Origin: Diabrotica undecimpunctata
Lineage: Eukaryota; Arthropoda; Insecta; Coleoptera; Chrysomelidae
Length of the DNA: 64,000 nucleotides
Assembly (NCBI RefSeq): GCF_040954645.1
Contig: NC_092813.1
Coordinates: 20,953,735-21,017,734 of the forward strand
Direction: 5' to 3'
Part shown: in pieces, positions 47,201 to 57,022 of the stretch
Numbering within the stretch: position 1 is the first letter of the stretch
How the letters are laid out: every line of letters begins with the position of its first letter
The notes under the pieces: model-generated
Told to the model about the DNA's origin: nothing
The model's input: the letters and a program-made list of their open reading frames with translations, nothing else
The model's database searches: none
Position numbers and translations under genes: made by a program

Positions 47201-48765
47201 GGCCCATTGGTATCTTGTGTATTTTCTCGCCTTCCGTTATTTTGTTCTCTGGCGTTGTATGGATTATTATTTCCTCCTCTGTACCTATCAGCTTGGTACC
47301 CGTTTCTTCTAATGTTTGAATCTCTTCCATTTCTTTCTTGTGTTTGTTCTCGTTTCGTTTCATTGGAGTTTCTTTTGTTGCTTGTGTTTCCTTTTTCATA
47401 ATGCAACATATGGTGGTGGTCTCCGCCACAGTGTCTGCACCTATATTGTGAATAACATTGTTTTTCTTTTTTATGTGCTAGGCAGTTTGTACACAATCCT
47501 TTTTCTTTTATCATCCTGTTCCGGTCTCTTACATTGAGTTCCTGAAATTCTCTGCAGTTCGGTACTCCGTGATCTCCGTTGCATATCACGCAATGTGTTC
47601 TTGTTTTCCTAAGAGATCCTCCTTGCTTCTCTTGTCTTTTTTCTGACTCCAGCAGTTCCAGTGTCTGAAATCTTCGCTGTAAGAATGTTTGTGTCGATTT
47701 GTACGTCGGTATCTCTCTACTGTCTCCAATGTGGTTTTCGTACAGCCTCCTAGTTTCATTGTCCCATTTCGTTATGATAATTCGGGCTATCAATGGGCTC
47801 CACGCTTCCGTGTCTGTTCCTAACCCTCCTATGGCTTCCAGACTTTCGTGGAAGGTGTCATGTAGTGATTTCAATGCTCTAGCAAAAGATTCCTTTACTT
47901 CCTGCGCTAGTAGCATCCTGTCTATTAATTTAAACAATATCATCCTTGGGTTCTCATACCTATCTTTTAGCATGTTCCAGGCCACTTCGTAGTTGGCCTC
48001 GGATATGTTTAAGTGTTGTATCATTCTGTTGGCTTCCCCTCTTACTTGAGTTTTTAGGTACTGCATTTTTTCTGCGTTTGATAACTGGTCGTTTTCATGT
48101 ATTACTTTAGTAAACAGATCGTGGAAAGTTCTCCACGTTTCATATCTGCCTTCATACACAGGGATTTTTACCTGCGGCAATGTCACACCGTCCCTCCTCT
48201 GTGTGCTTTCTGGCCGTTGCATTCCTGGCCTTATTTTCTTTAAAACTTCCCTGACTTTCCTCTTTAGATGATTTATTCTCTCTACTTCTCCAATATCTGT
48301 AGCGTCCAGTTCCTCATTTACTGCTGCTTCAATCATTAGTGTATTCACCTTTTCCATGTATTCTCTTAACTCTGACTGCAATTCTTCATCCTCCTGCAAG
48401 TCTTGTTCATTTTCTGGCCGTAATAATTCCTCGATTCTTTGTTTTCTTATCTGTATCTCCTTTACTTTCGGTGCTTTTCCTCTTTTCAGCACCCTTCCAT
48501 ATTCTTCCAACAGGGTTTTTCCCTCAATGTATGTCTTAAATACCTGATCATAGTATTTTGTTTCAAAATATTTTTCTTTCGTTATACCCCCTTCTAGCAG
48601 CTTTTCGTGGTTATTTAAAAATTTTGCCCAATATTCTTCTAATTTTTCCTGTCTATCCCGGATGTATTGTTGATTTTTCCGAGATTGGGAATCCTTTTTT
48701 GTATTTGAAACGAGTTTCACTATTTCTGTTCCTATTTCCGCTTGCTTAACGTATAGACTCTCCAT
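44263..48765 (-). CDS. gag-pol: BEL B gag-protease-RNase H-integrase-Env(N) polyprotein, RT absent
   Basis: One open frame of 1500 codons from ATG 48765. Residues 1-340: gag (VKIPVYEGRYETWRTFHDLF near 200). 395-465: three Cys/His clusters (CVICNGDHGVPNC, CTNC, CRHCGGDHHHMLH). 545-690: protease with LIDQGSQ at about 569 and IDLLLGVKEY. At about 689 (near 46698) GMHRNQQS passes to RWNTYQAQLVNL, which in other BEL/Pao elements lies after RT; fingers, palm and the YxDD box are gone. 720-870: RNase H (HGFADASMKGYGAVIY). 1000-1380: integrase with zinc domain and Asp (GIDYAGP, 1095), Asp (YSDNGT, 1165), Glu (WESAV, 1212). 1405-1500: signal peptide (ILVAIMFLTMLKPIKA) and start of Env. Confidence 0.9.
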   Translation of the reverse strand: MESLYVKQAEIGTEIVKLVSNTKKDSQSRKNQQYIRDRQEKLEEYWAKFLNNHEKLLEGGITKEKYFETKYYDQVFKTYIEGKTLLEEYGRVLKRGKAPKVKEIQIRKQRIEELLRPENEQDLQEDEELQSELREYMEKVNTLMIEAAVNEELDATDIGEVERINHLKRKVREVLKKIRPGMQRPESTQRRDGVTLPQVKIPVYEGRYETWRTFHDLFTKVIHENDQLSNAEKMQYLKTQVRGEANRMIQHLNISEANYEVAWNMLKDRYENPRMILFKLIDRMLLAQEVKESFARALKSLHDTFHESLEAIGGLGTDTEAWSPLIARIIITKWDNETRRLYENHIGDSREIPTYKSTQTFLQRRFQTLELLESEKRQEKQGGSLRKTRTHCVICNGDHGVPNCREFQELNVRDRNRMIKEKGLCTNCLAHKKEKQCYSQYRCRHCGGDHHHMLHYEKGNTSNKRNSNETKREQTQERNGRDSNIRRNGYQADRYRGGNNNPYNAREQNNGRRENTQDTNGPRNSNDQQRGQNSVNCASHKEGEALLATAVVRIRDAKGDSHIMRALIDQGSQCAFITEQAATTLGTTRKPIQATISGIGSSGEKTANWSMKLIIETHYESDFEMEIEALVLPKITRNLPEKDIILPDYNEKNAILADPRYYKVGKIDLLLGVKEYSYILTEGMHRNQQSRWNTYQAQLVNLEKITLPRWNNLSKINRVELHGFADASMKGYGAVIYSRVLGPEIKTNLMIAKSKVAPLKGKTTLPRLELCAAVLLANLMKKTLQALNRENIEVYAWSDSTITLAWIRGSSKRWKMFVANRVEEIRRVIGPKNWHKVDTKENPADILSPGSTASELLEAELWWKGPTWLTSNKTLTQESEEIPETNEEEVKTKITVHTTTIKEDICKRFSNLERMRRVLSYCRRFTDKCRKKKDNGQSQLTVQELEETLLKVIKHTQHAYFKPEINKLEKKQQLDKKNKLASLVPFLDRQGILRVTGSLRHTNLKYGEKHPIILPKDSALTKLLITDSDARNLHSGLQQTLQYIKRKYWIINGRRTVKDHLAKCLRCRRYKSQAAQQLMGDLPKDRVNPSHPFTNTGIDYAGPIKISTTRGRGQRSYKGYISVFVCLSTKAVHLEVVSDMSTDAFIAAFKRFTARRGQCNNVYSDNGTTFVGTANLLKKENQKIDDEIKQGLRPLGTQWHVIPAYAPHFGGLWESAVRIMKYHLKRIIGETVLTYEELSTVLAQIEACMNSRPLCGSSEDPEGKIALTPAHFLIGREIISPNREEELTTYLKMPTRWRLVKKIKRDFWKIWKQEYLHQLQQRNRWHKAHPNIKEEEIVIIKEEDTPPGRWPLARVTETHPGAEGLTRVVTVRKANGKLTKRPIHKLIRLEEEKQEKPKKAAALRWKKILVAIMFLTMLKPIKAEPYKIYNPVPGFFTEDLGEVVIDRGTFRIKVLLEKGRIRTEHQLIGNMIQGVRELCHEIKIVNCKDIIETSLLYRKE
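44274..44301. repeat. Perfect 13-bp palindrome at the env frameshift
   Basis: GATATAATAGAGA (44274-44286) and TCTCTATTATATC (44289-44301) with a 2-base loop, 8 bases before the stop of the gag-pol frame. It coincides with the point where the Env reading changes frame. Confidence 0.9.
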
Positions 48766-48969
48766 GATTATTTTAAAAATTTTTACATTCAGCGGTAAAT
48801 ATATTAGACAATACTAAATGTACGTTATGTATTAAATAAGTATACCTGTATTATAACACTTTCTTTTCTATCGGAATGTGCAATTTAGCGAAATATGAGT
48901 TTGACCTTGCCTGCTGTGCTATTCTTTGCATTGAGGTAGGTCAAGATGTAATCCACACACTCTTATAAT

Positions 48970-48970
48970 G

Positions 48971-49036
<66 letters not shown>
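48970..49036. repeat. (TA)n tract in BEL B leader, copy 2
   Basis: About 67 bp; see 40924-41037. Confidence 0.95.
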
Positions 49037-49040
<4 letters not shown>

Positions 49041-49442
49041 ATCAAAATAAATGAAATTATTTGCTACGTAATTATTTTAATTTTTCGAAATAAAATATTT
49101 AATTGTAATTAAAAGCAAGCTATATGTATGAACGTTTCTTTTTTCAAATTGTCATACAAAATTACTGTTTAGTTAATTATAGTTGTGAATGACGTTTATT
49201 TTTGTTTTATCAATTCTCTGTATTGTTTAAATGGTATGCATTCTAAAGTACATTATTATACGATTGATAGAGTGGAGATTGTTGTTCTAAATTGTTAAAT
49301 TGTAATAAAAAAAAAAACTTGTTAAATTGTAAGATTGTAAAAGTTGGAAGATTTTGTAATTATTCAAAAACTTACGGTTTTTTGTGTTCTTAGACGTTGA
49401 GGATCCCTCGCTTCTGGTGGGTTCTGCAGTCGGTCCTGTCCT

Positions 49443-49997
49443 TTGGCTGCTCTGCGGCTCTAGTATGGCTCTCGGCTTTGGTACTGCTCTCGGCTCTAAT
49501 ATGGCTCTCGGCTTTGGTACTGCTCTCGGCTCTAGTATTGCTCTCGGCTTTGGTACTGCTCTCGGCTCTAGTATGGCTCTCGGCTTTGGTACTGCTCTCG
49601 GCTCTAGTCTGGCTCTCGGCTTTGGTACTGCTCTCGGCTCTGGTACCGCTCTCGGCTCTAGTATGGCTCTCGGCTTTGGTACCGCTCTCGGCTCTAGTAT
49701 GGCTCTCGGCTTTGGTACCGCTCTCGGCTCTAGTATGGCTCTCGGCTTTGGTACTGCTCTCGGCTCTAGTATGGCTCTCGGCTTTGGTACTGCTCTCGGC
49801 TCTGGTACCGCTCTCGGCTCTAGTATGGCTCTCGGCTTTGGTACCGCTCTCGGCTCTGGTATGGCTCTCGGCTTTGGTACTGCTCTCGGCTCTAGTATGG
49901 CTCTCGGCTTTGGTACTGCTCTCGGCTCTGGTACCGCTCTCGGCTCTAGTATGGCTCTCGGCTTTGGTACTGCTCTCGGCTCTGGTACTGCTCTCGT
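49443..49997. repeat. Minisatellite in BEL B leader, copy 2
   Basis: Same unit order as 41443-41997; one visible substitution (GGTATGG near 49859 for AGTATGG). Confidence 0.95.
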
Positions 49998-50089
49998 TCT
50001 CCCGGGTCTAGTGGTCTCTCTCTGCTACTGAGGGTGTTGCTGTCGTGGACTGTATAGGCTCTCTCAAACTTCCTTGAAGTATTCTGTTT

Positions 50090-50102
50090 CTCGATAGGAC
50101 CA
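50090..50102 (-). promoter_or_regulatory. BEL B candidate primer-binding site
   Basis: On the minus strand TGGTCCTATCGAG follows the 5' LTR with no gap. Identical to the BEL A site at 35642-35654. Confidence 0.7.
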
Positions 50103-50569
50103 TGAACAAAATCCCCTTCGTTGGCTCAGTGAAGATGTTCGTTCTGTTGTAATGGAAACACCAAATAATAGTAGCAGAGTTTATTGTTGAGACGTACACT
50201 ATGGGTGTAGACCCGGGATTACTTTGAGTAGAGACTGATGAAGTTGATCGTTGAAGACTATATGTTCGTTGAGTGAATATTGATTGAATGCTTCTCTAGT
50301 CAAGAGATATTAGTTTTATATAAATTCTATTTGGGTCAATATTTTTCGCGTACCTAGCGTGATATGTGTATTTAATTTATGTAAATTGTTTAACTTTGTC
50401 AGTACTTTTGACTGATGTCCAAATTATTATTTATAATTGACCAAATGTGTATGTAACCTAATTAACTACGTGTGTGTATTTAATAACAAATAGATTCATT
50501 CGGTCTACTGGGTGATAAAATTATACTGTCCAATTTCGGATATGAATTATGAAGATTTGATATTGGACA
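50103..50569 (-). repeat. BEL B 5' LTR (L3)
   Basis: 467 bp, looks identical to 42103-42569; followed by CTCTT and BEL A RT sequence. Confidence 0.92.
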
Positions 50570-50574
50570 CTCTT
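50570..50574. repeat. BEL B target-site duplication, right
   Basis: CTCTT, copy of 39246-39250. Confidence 0.88.
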
Positions 50575-51319
50575 TAAGTATGTGTTCACATCTGATATAA
50601 AAAAGATGTTTAGACAAATCAGAATTAACCCCAACCAAACTTTCTTATTAAATATTTTGTGGCGCAACTCTCCCTCGGAGCCGTTAAAATGTATACAATT
50701 GGAAACGGTTACCTATGGAACGAAACCAGCTACCTTCCTTAGCACACGATGTTTAATTGAACTCGCAAACATGCATGAGGAAGAATATCCTCTCGCTTAT
50801 GATATGCTCATTAATTTTTGCTATATTGATGACATATTATATGGTACAAATAGTATTGAAACACTCACACTTGCGCATGAGCAAATCACTGCACTACTAC
50901 AAAAGGCAGGCATATCTCTTCACAAATGGTGTTCAAATTCACCACAATTTTTAGAAAATATTTCACAATTTTCAACTGACTCTACGTATGTTATATCTCC
51001 AGAAAATCATTCCAATAAAATATTAGGTCTTTGTTGGGACTCTAAATTAGATAGTTTCTCTATTTCAGTACCAGAAATCTCAATAAAAGATTCCTACACT
51101 AAGAGACAAGTGCTCTCGATAATCGCTAGTTTTTTCGACCCCAAGGGATTAATTAATCCTGTGATAGTAACTGCAAAAATAATAATGCAAAAAATTTGGC
51201 TTTCAAAAATTCAGTGGAATAAAAGTTTAGACTCTACACTCCTAAATGAATGGTTAAATTTTCTCAAACATATTTCAGCACTAAAACATTTAAAAATTCA
51301 CAGACCTTTTTTTTATTGA
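50575..51319 (+). pseudogene. BEL A RT, main part
   Basis: Continues the RT cut at 39250. The open frame 50582-51319 shows FTSDIKKMFRQIRIN (first catalytic Asp), the LETVTYGTKPATFLSTRCL strand, FCYIDDILYGT with the catalytic YIDD box (near 50822-50833), LHKWCSNSPQFL, a LGLCWDSKLD strand and KRQVLSIIASFFDPKGLINP, which lead to RNase H in BEL/Pao pol. Both catalytic motifs are intact. The frame ends at TGA 51317-51319; RNase H follows in another frame. Confidence 0.9.
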
Positions 51320-51702
51320 AAATTATGTATGTAGTATACAAATCCACGCATTTTCCGACGCTAGTGAAAAGGCATACGCCAGCTGCATATATATTAGAGT
51401 TAATTATATCTCAAGAAATGTCTCTTCTACACTCATCACCTCTAAAAGTAGGGTAGCTCCAATAAAAACATTAACTTTACCTAAGTTTACCTAAGTTTGA
51501 AATTCTAAATAATAAATTAACTCAAATAGAGTCAATAAACTGCTTGACGGACTCAGAAATCGTACTTGCTTGGTTAGGCTCACATAGCTCGAGATGGTCA
51601 CAGTTTGTTGCAAATAGAGTTTCTGAAATACAAGGAAACCCACAATTTAAGTAGCGATATATAAAGTCAGAACAAAACCCCGCAGATATTGCGTCAAGAG
51701 GC
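51320..51702 (+). pseudogene. BEL A RNase H (broken)
   Basis: Reads HAFSDASEKAYASCIY (51340-51390), [18 protein letters not shown] (51435-51500), [14 protein letters not shown] (51540-51590), [10 protein letters not shown] and EQNPADIASRGMS (51670-51705). A TAG near 51651-51653 interrupts it, and a small tandem duplication of CTAAGTTTAC lies near 51480. Confidence 0.75.
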
Positions 51703-52614
51703 ATGTCTGCTCCTGAACTTCTAAACTCAAAATTTTGGTTTCAAGGTCCCTCATTTCTACTTAATTATGACTTAGATTTAACTTCTTATGATTCAAAACC
51801 AAATGTAAGTAAAATACCCGAGGAAAAGAAAATACTTCATCTAGCACAAGAAAGCCCAATAAGTTTCATTGAAAATTTATCTCTCAAATTTTCAAACTTC
51901 TTAAAACTACAACGCAGTATCACACTTATTCTCAGGTACATTCACAATTTCAAGTTTCCAAATGAAAAATATGTTGGACCCTTCTCTGTTTCAGAATTAA
52001 AAAATGCTGAAAATTTAATAATAAAACTTTTGCAAAAGGCACACTTTTTTCGAGAATTTTCTTATCTTGAAAATAAGGAGATAATTTCAAATAGAACAAT
52101 TTTAAAACTCAACCCATTCATAGATAATCAGCAAATGATTCGTGTAGGTGGTCGTCGAAGGTACTCAGACGTCTCATATGAACAGAAGTACCCATTACTT
52201 CTACCCTCTCATAATCACATAGTAAAATTAATGCTGCATAGAAAACATATAAGATTATGTCATGCAGGCCCTCAAAATACTCTTTCCAATTTTCGTTTAA
52301 GATATTGGTGTCTAAATGGTCTCAAAGAAACTAAAAGAATAATTAATAAATGTCACGATTGTTTTAAATTTAAAGCACAGACAGCCACACAGTTAATGGC
52401 TGATTTACCACAGAAGAACCTCGAAGTTAAAGACTTAGTTCTATTAAAGGAAGATAAAGTTCCACCCCTACACTGGCCATTGGCAAGAATTGTTGAATTG
52501 TTTACTGGTAAGGACGATAAGGTCCGTAGTGTTAAAATAAAGACTAGAGATGGATATTTTAACAGACCCATTACAAAACTCTGTCCTGTTCCTGTGGACA
52601 AAGAAGAAAATTAA
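51703..52614 (+). pseudogene. BEL A integrase with catalytic core deleted (303 codons open)
   Basis: Residues 1-145 are the region after RNase H (LLNSKFWFQGPSFL; MIRVGGRRRYSDV). The zinc domain follows: HKHIRLCHAGPQNTL-like His pair (about 180-190) and CHDCFKFKAQ. At LMADLPQ (about residue 237, near 52413) the text jumps to NLEVKDLVLLKEDKVPPLHW, the C-terminal domain. In BEL B about 230 residues with the DDE core lie between the same points. The deletion keeps the frame. The ORF ends with TAA at 52612-52614, then about 140 bp to the LTR. Confidence 0.88.
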
Positions 52615-52758
52615 AATTTTAAATTTTGTTACATTTAAATGTATTACTCTAGTTTAGGAATAGTTATTTCTTAAATTACATTTAAGTTAAGTTTGCTTAC
52701 TTTCTCAAATCACTCTATCTTTCGTTTTGAAGTAAATACTTCAACGCGGGCAGTCTAT

Positions 52759-53361
52759 GTTCCAGAACAGAACATATCGTTTTAAAATATAAAATAAAAA
52801 TATAATTCCTTAGACTTTTCTTAGTGTAGAATAAGTAAAATAGTCATTTCATCAAGTTTGCTCGGGATACCCGACTCATTGGCGCCTCAGCCTCTTAAAT
52901 AGTTTTCACACCTAAATACAAGAGGGGTAATCTTCACTTTTACGCATTAAGTAGTATTATCAGATCAGTTCCTTCTCACACATCGCCTTTGAGGCATGTG
53001 CATTTTAAAACACTCTCAATTCATGTATAAAATATTTCTCTACGCCGAAATCGGGCATTTTTCTCATAACGGTTTTCTGTTTCGCGTGTTATAAAGAAAG
53101 AATTATTTGATATTGTATAGTCAGCTACGGCCGTGTTGAGGCTTCTCTACTCTAAAAATAGTTAATTATAAGTCGATAAACTAAAAGTGCTTTTATTTCT
53201 CTGGAGCTATATTTGCTCAAATTAACAATCCTTATCCTTCAACGGTCACTGAAGAACCAAACCTATGGAGATACATCCATTCACAAGACCTTTGAAGTAA
53301 GGCTTGGAATCAAAAGATTTCCAACCCTCTTATGTAGGGAGCCAGTTAAAAGGCCCCCACA
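52759..53361 (+). repeat. BEL A 3' LTR
   Basis: 603 bp, TGTTCCAGAA...CCCCCACA, followed by the GTATT duplication at 53362-53366. Confidence 0.92.
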
Positions 53362-53404
53362 GTATTTTTAAAATCTGTTGTGTAGTCAGCATGAGAGACA
53401 AAAA
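53362..53404. repeat. Dispersed repeat R, copy 2, middle piece
   Basis: TATTTTTAAAATCTGTTGTG continues the piece at 34862-35033 after BEL A, matching copy 1 at 30755-30800. Starts with the BEL A duplication GTATT. Confidence 0.75.
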
Positions 53405-53430
53405 CACAATTGTTAAGCTTCGATTAAGTA

Positions 53431-54867
53431 GTGGATCTATTCGAAAATATACAAGAAGTAAAAAACATAATCAGCGTAACAAAATTGTTTTCAGAAGACT
53501 ATCATGTACTTATAAAGTTTCTAATGGAATTACATCCATACTACATTGACAAAATAATGAAAACCAAAAGCACCAAATACATCGACAAAAGAATGAAAAC
53601 CAATAGCACCAAATTAATACGAAAACTTGGCAAACACATAGGCTTATTCCCTGCATTAAAAACTTCAATGTCGGAAGAAGATTCCGGTTCATTGGTAAAT
53701 ATTTCTTCTAAAGAATAATTAGGTACATTCACTTCTCTACTTCAGTTGAACTTAAAATGGTTTTATACCCATTTTGAAAAACTAAAACATATTATCTTTA
53801 AAACACACCCATCTATTTTCTGTCTACAGGAAAAAAATTTCAAAAATTCAAACCAATGTATATAACTTTCGTAATTATTCATGTTTCTTCAGTAACAGAT
53901 TAAACCAAAACATTGCCAGTGAAGTAGTAGCAGTTTACGTGGATAAAAAATTCATGAGCACACAGTTACCAGTGACTTCAAATAATATTGAATTAATAAC
54001 TATCACAATAAATATACATCAAAAAATTTGGTATATGTAATATGTATATCCCACCAAATCAAACTATATCCCAAGAAGATTTAACAACTATTTTTGAACA
54101 AATTTCTTAACGTATTGAATTGAAAATTATCGTTGAAGATCTTAACTGCCACAATCCGATGTGGTCTTCTATAAAACTGAACCCGACAGGACGAATTATA
54201 GAAGATATTATAACATCCCAAAATCTGAGTCTACTTAACGACTAAAGACCAACTAGATTCAACATACAATATGGCACATTATCACCAATTGATATTTCTC
54301 TGTGTGACCAAGTTCTGTCCACTACGTTAACATGCTACGTTCTACCCCACTACCACATTATAATATATTTAACACATCAGAAAACCACAAATATCGAATC
54401 CCCCATCTCAAAATGGAATATTAAAAGTGTCGATTGGACTAACTTTACCAAACAGGTCAAACTGAACACTAACAAAATCAACTTCACATCATCAAACGAT
54501 ATTGACAAGTTTTTAAGTACATCTTTACAAACCATCACAGCAGCTGCAGAGACGTATGTAAGAAAAACAAAAAATGTTAAAGAAACATAAACCTTTTCCG
54601 TAGTAGACACCTGAATACGGCCAAGCTACAAAAGTGTACAAGAAAACTTTTAATAGAATAAAGCATCATAAAACAGACAAAAATATAACGGACTACAAAA
54701 AACGAAGAGCTGAGTCAAGATACATTCTAAAAAAGAATAGAAAAGAATCCTGGAAATAACTTATCTCATTTTTAAATACCTCTTCAAGCATATGTGCAGT
54801 TTGTAAAAACTTAAGGAAAATCTATGGCAAAAGCAGACCATATAACATTCCTTTTCTAGCAAAAAAT
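53431..54867 (+). pseudogene. LINE F ORF1 C-terminus, endonuclease and linker
   Basis: 53431-53718 (95 codons) resembles the LINE A ORF1 C-terminus. The endonuclease follows: LKWFYTHFEKLKHIIFK (53755-53805), IFCLQE (catalytic Glu), VEDLNCHNPMW (54133-54165; the usual GDFN has become EDLN), SPIDISL (54285-54305). The linker runs to LRKIYGKSRPYNIPFLAKN at 54866 where the PLE begins. Many stops and frame changes. Confidence 0.6.
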
Positions 54868-54880
54868 AACAAAATAATTA
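54868..54880. repeat. PLE target-site duplication, left
   Basis: AACAAAATAATTA, repeated exactly at 57086-57098. Confidence 0.88.
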
Positions 54881-54984
54881 ATTGATGGATTCGACCGTTA
54901 CTTGATGGAAATTCATTTTATGTAACAATAAAACACTGAAAACTTTGTTTTCAAAACTTCCACAAAATTTATTTTAAATTCTTA

Positions 54985-55035
54985 TCACTACAGCTGTTTC
55001 GGCTGATTGCCTTTCTCAAGTGATCTGTTTTTGGC
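54985..55035 (-). ncRNA. Degenerate hammerhead motif in PLE end, minus copy
   Basis: Reverse complement of the motif at 56982-57022; see there. Confidence 0.45.
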
Positions 55036-55057
55036 ATGGGTTTACACTTTATAGTCT

Positions 55058-55690
55058 CTAATGAAATAGGTTGAGGAGGGGAGAACTGTTTGTCTCAAGC
55101 TGGTCATTCAGAATTATATCTGTGTTTTTTAATTTGTTGATTTCCATAGATTCGAACAAAGATAGCTTAAGGCCTTTATTTTGAATGTGTAGAATTTTAA
55201 ATTCGTCATTAAAAGAATGATTATGATCTAGAAGGTGAAGTGCGTATGTAGAATCTGTTTTTCTATTATTGAAAGCCCTTTTATGTTCTGCTATTCGTTT
55301 ATTAAAATTTCTACCTGTTTGACCAATGTAAGTTTTTGGGCAGTCGCCACATTTAAGTTTGTACACACCACTGTGTAAGTGTTTTTTATGTTGGCTCTTA
55401 TTGTTTTTAATATATTTGCCTAGGTTGTTATTTGTTCTGAAAGCTGGTGTTATTCCTTTCTTTTTTATGTGTTTGGCTATTTTTGTTGATATTTTGCCTG
55501 TATATGTGATCGAGCAGAAGGTACTGGGTTTTTCTCTGGTGGTGGAAATACTAAGTTCAGGGCTTTCTTGTGTAGTTTTTGATTTAACATTTTATTAATT
55601 GTTTGTTCGTTGTATCCATTGTTTACTGCTATTTGCTTAATGATATTTAATTCTGTCTCAAAATTGTATTTTGACATAGGAATTGCTGTT
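55058..55690 (-). pseudogene. PLE GIY-YIG endonuclease, minus copy
   Basis: 55366-55058 encodes CGDCPKTYIGQTGRNFNKRI and HALHLLDHNHSF-like segments, the GIY-YIG nuclease typical of PLEs. Upstream, 55677-55477 encodes MSKYNFETELNIIKQI in another frame; an A run (five A here, six in the plus copy) near 55535 causes the frameshift. One residue differs from the plus copy in the C-terminus (SLFESME versus SLLESME). Confidence 0.85.
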
Positions 55691-55691
55691 A

Positions 55692-56194
55692 CATATATAC
55701 AACATTTTCAGTTATCTAACAACTCCAGATTAATTTCATTTGACGTAAAAAATCTTTTTCCTAGTATCCCTCCTACAGAAACTTTTATTCTAGTAAAAAA
55801 CCTTTTAGACCAAAATAGTACAAATCCAATCATTACATTTGAAATTTTACATCTTCTTGAAGTTTGCATAAACCAGACCTACTTTGAATTTAATAATGAA
55901 TTATATAGAAATAACAGTGCAGGACTTATAATGGGCAATCCTCTAAGCCCATTACTATCAGATATTTTTATGGATCATCTAGAGACAAAGATTTCAAAAC
56001 ATCCCATATTCAAACAGTTTTTATATTGGTGGAGATACGTAGATGACGTACTGGTATGTTTCACAGGAACTAACAGGCAACTCGACCAATTTTTATCGTA
56101 TATTAATTCTCTTCATAGTCATATTGAATTTACAATAGAAACAGAACAAAATCAATCCATAAATTTTTTAGATTTAAAAATTACCAGACTTTAA
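55692..56194 (+). pseudogene. PLE reverse transcriptase, C-terminal half
   Basis: Reads LISFDVKNLFPSIPP (first catalytic Asp, near 55740), AGLIMGNPLSPLLSDIFM, WRYVDDVLVCF (catalytic pair, near 56040) and INFLDLKI. These are the PLE-type RT motifs. The N-terminal half is lost through truncation. A poly-A run at 56193-56201 shifts the frame before the nuclease part. Confidence 0.88.
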
Positions 56195-56195
56195 A

Positions 56196-56948
56196 AAAAA
56201 ACATGACTTCTCCATATTTCATAAACCTACCCATACTGACACGACTATTCACAATTCATCATCCCATCCCACACAACATAAACTAGCAGCCTATCATAGT
56301 ATGTTACATAGATTAACAGCAATTCCTATGTCAAAATACAATTTTGAGACAGAATTAAATATCATTAAGCAAATAGCAGTAAACAATGGATACAACGAAC
56401 AAACAATTAATAAAATGTTAAATCAAAAACTACACAAGAAAGCCCTAAACTTAGTATTTCCACCACCAGAGAAAAAACCCAGTACCTTCTGCTCGATCAC
56501 ATATACAGGAAAAATATCAACAAAAATAGCCAAACACATAAAAAAGAAAGGAATAACACCAGCTTTCAGAACAAATATCAACCTAGGCAAATATATTAAA
56601 AACAATAAGAGCCAACATAAAAAACACTTACACAGTGGTGTGTACAAACTTAAATGTGGCGACTGCCCAAAAACTTACATTGGTCAAACAGGTAGAAATT
56701 TTAATAAACGAATAGCCGAACATAAAAGGGCTTTCAATAATAGAAAAACAGATTCTACATACGCACTTCACCTTCTAGATCATAATCATTCTTTTAATGA
56801 CGAATTTAAAATTCTACACATTCAAAATAAAGGCCTTAAGCTATCTTTGTTAGAATCTATGGAAATCAACAAATTAAAAAACACAGATATAATTCTGAAT
56901 GACCAGCTTGAGACAAACAGTTCTCCCCTCCTCAACCTATTTCATTAG
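56196..56948 (+). pseudogene. PLE RT tail and GIY-YIG endonuclease, plus copy
   Basis: After the A run the text continues FHKPTHTDTTIH and HPTQHKLAAYHSMLHRLT (56220-56325), the PLE RT thumb, then the 215-codon open frame 56301-56948 with ITPAFRTNINLGKYI, CGDCPKTYIGQTGR (residues about 118-131) and EHKRAF, ending SPLLNLFH. The nuclease domain itself is intact and would nick DNA; with the RT it forms one polyprotein in active PLEs. Confidence 0.88.
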
Positions 56949-56981
56949 AGACTATAAAGTGTAAACCCATGCCAAAAACAG

Positions 56982-57022
56982 ATCACTTGAGAAAGGCAAT
57001 CAGCCGAAACAGCTGTAGTGAT
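56982..57022 (+). ncRNA. Degenerate hammerhead motif in PLE end, plus copy
   Basis: Stem I ATCAC (56982-56986) with GTGAT (57018-57022), stem II GGC/GCC (56995-56997, 57003-57005), GAA (57006-57008), palindromic stem III ACAGCTGT (57009-57016) and A57017. The strand where CTGATGA belongs reads TTGAGAA with one extra base, so the catalytic core is lost. PLE ends are known to carry hammerheads. Confidence 0.5.

Noticed and set aside
47160..47429. 89-codon minus-strand frame within BEL B gag
   Set aside because: Lies in another frame of the Arg/Asn-rich gag linker; composition effect.
44432..48749. Many plus-strand open frames of 60-155 codons across BEL B gag-pol
   Set aside because: They are antisense shadows of the 1500-codon frame, which has domain motifs throughout.
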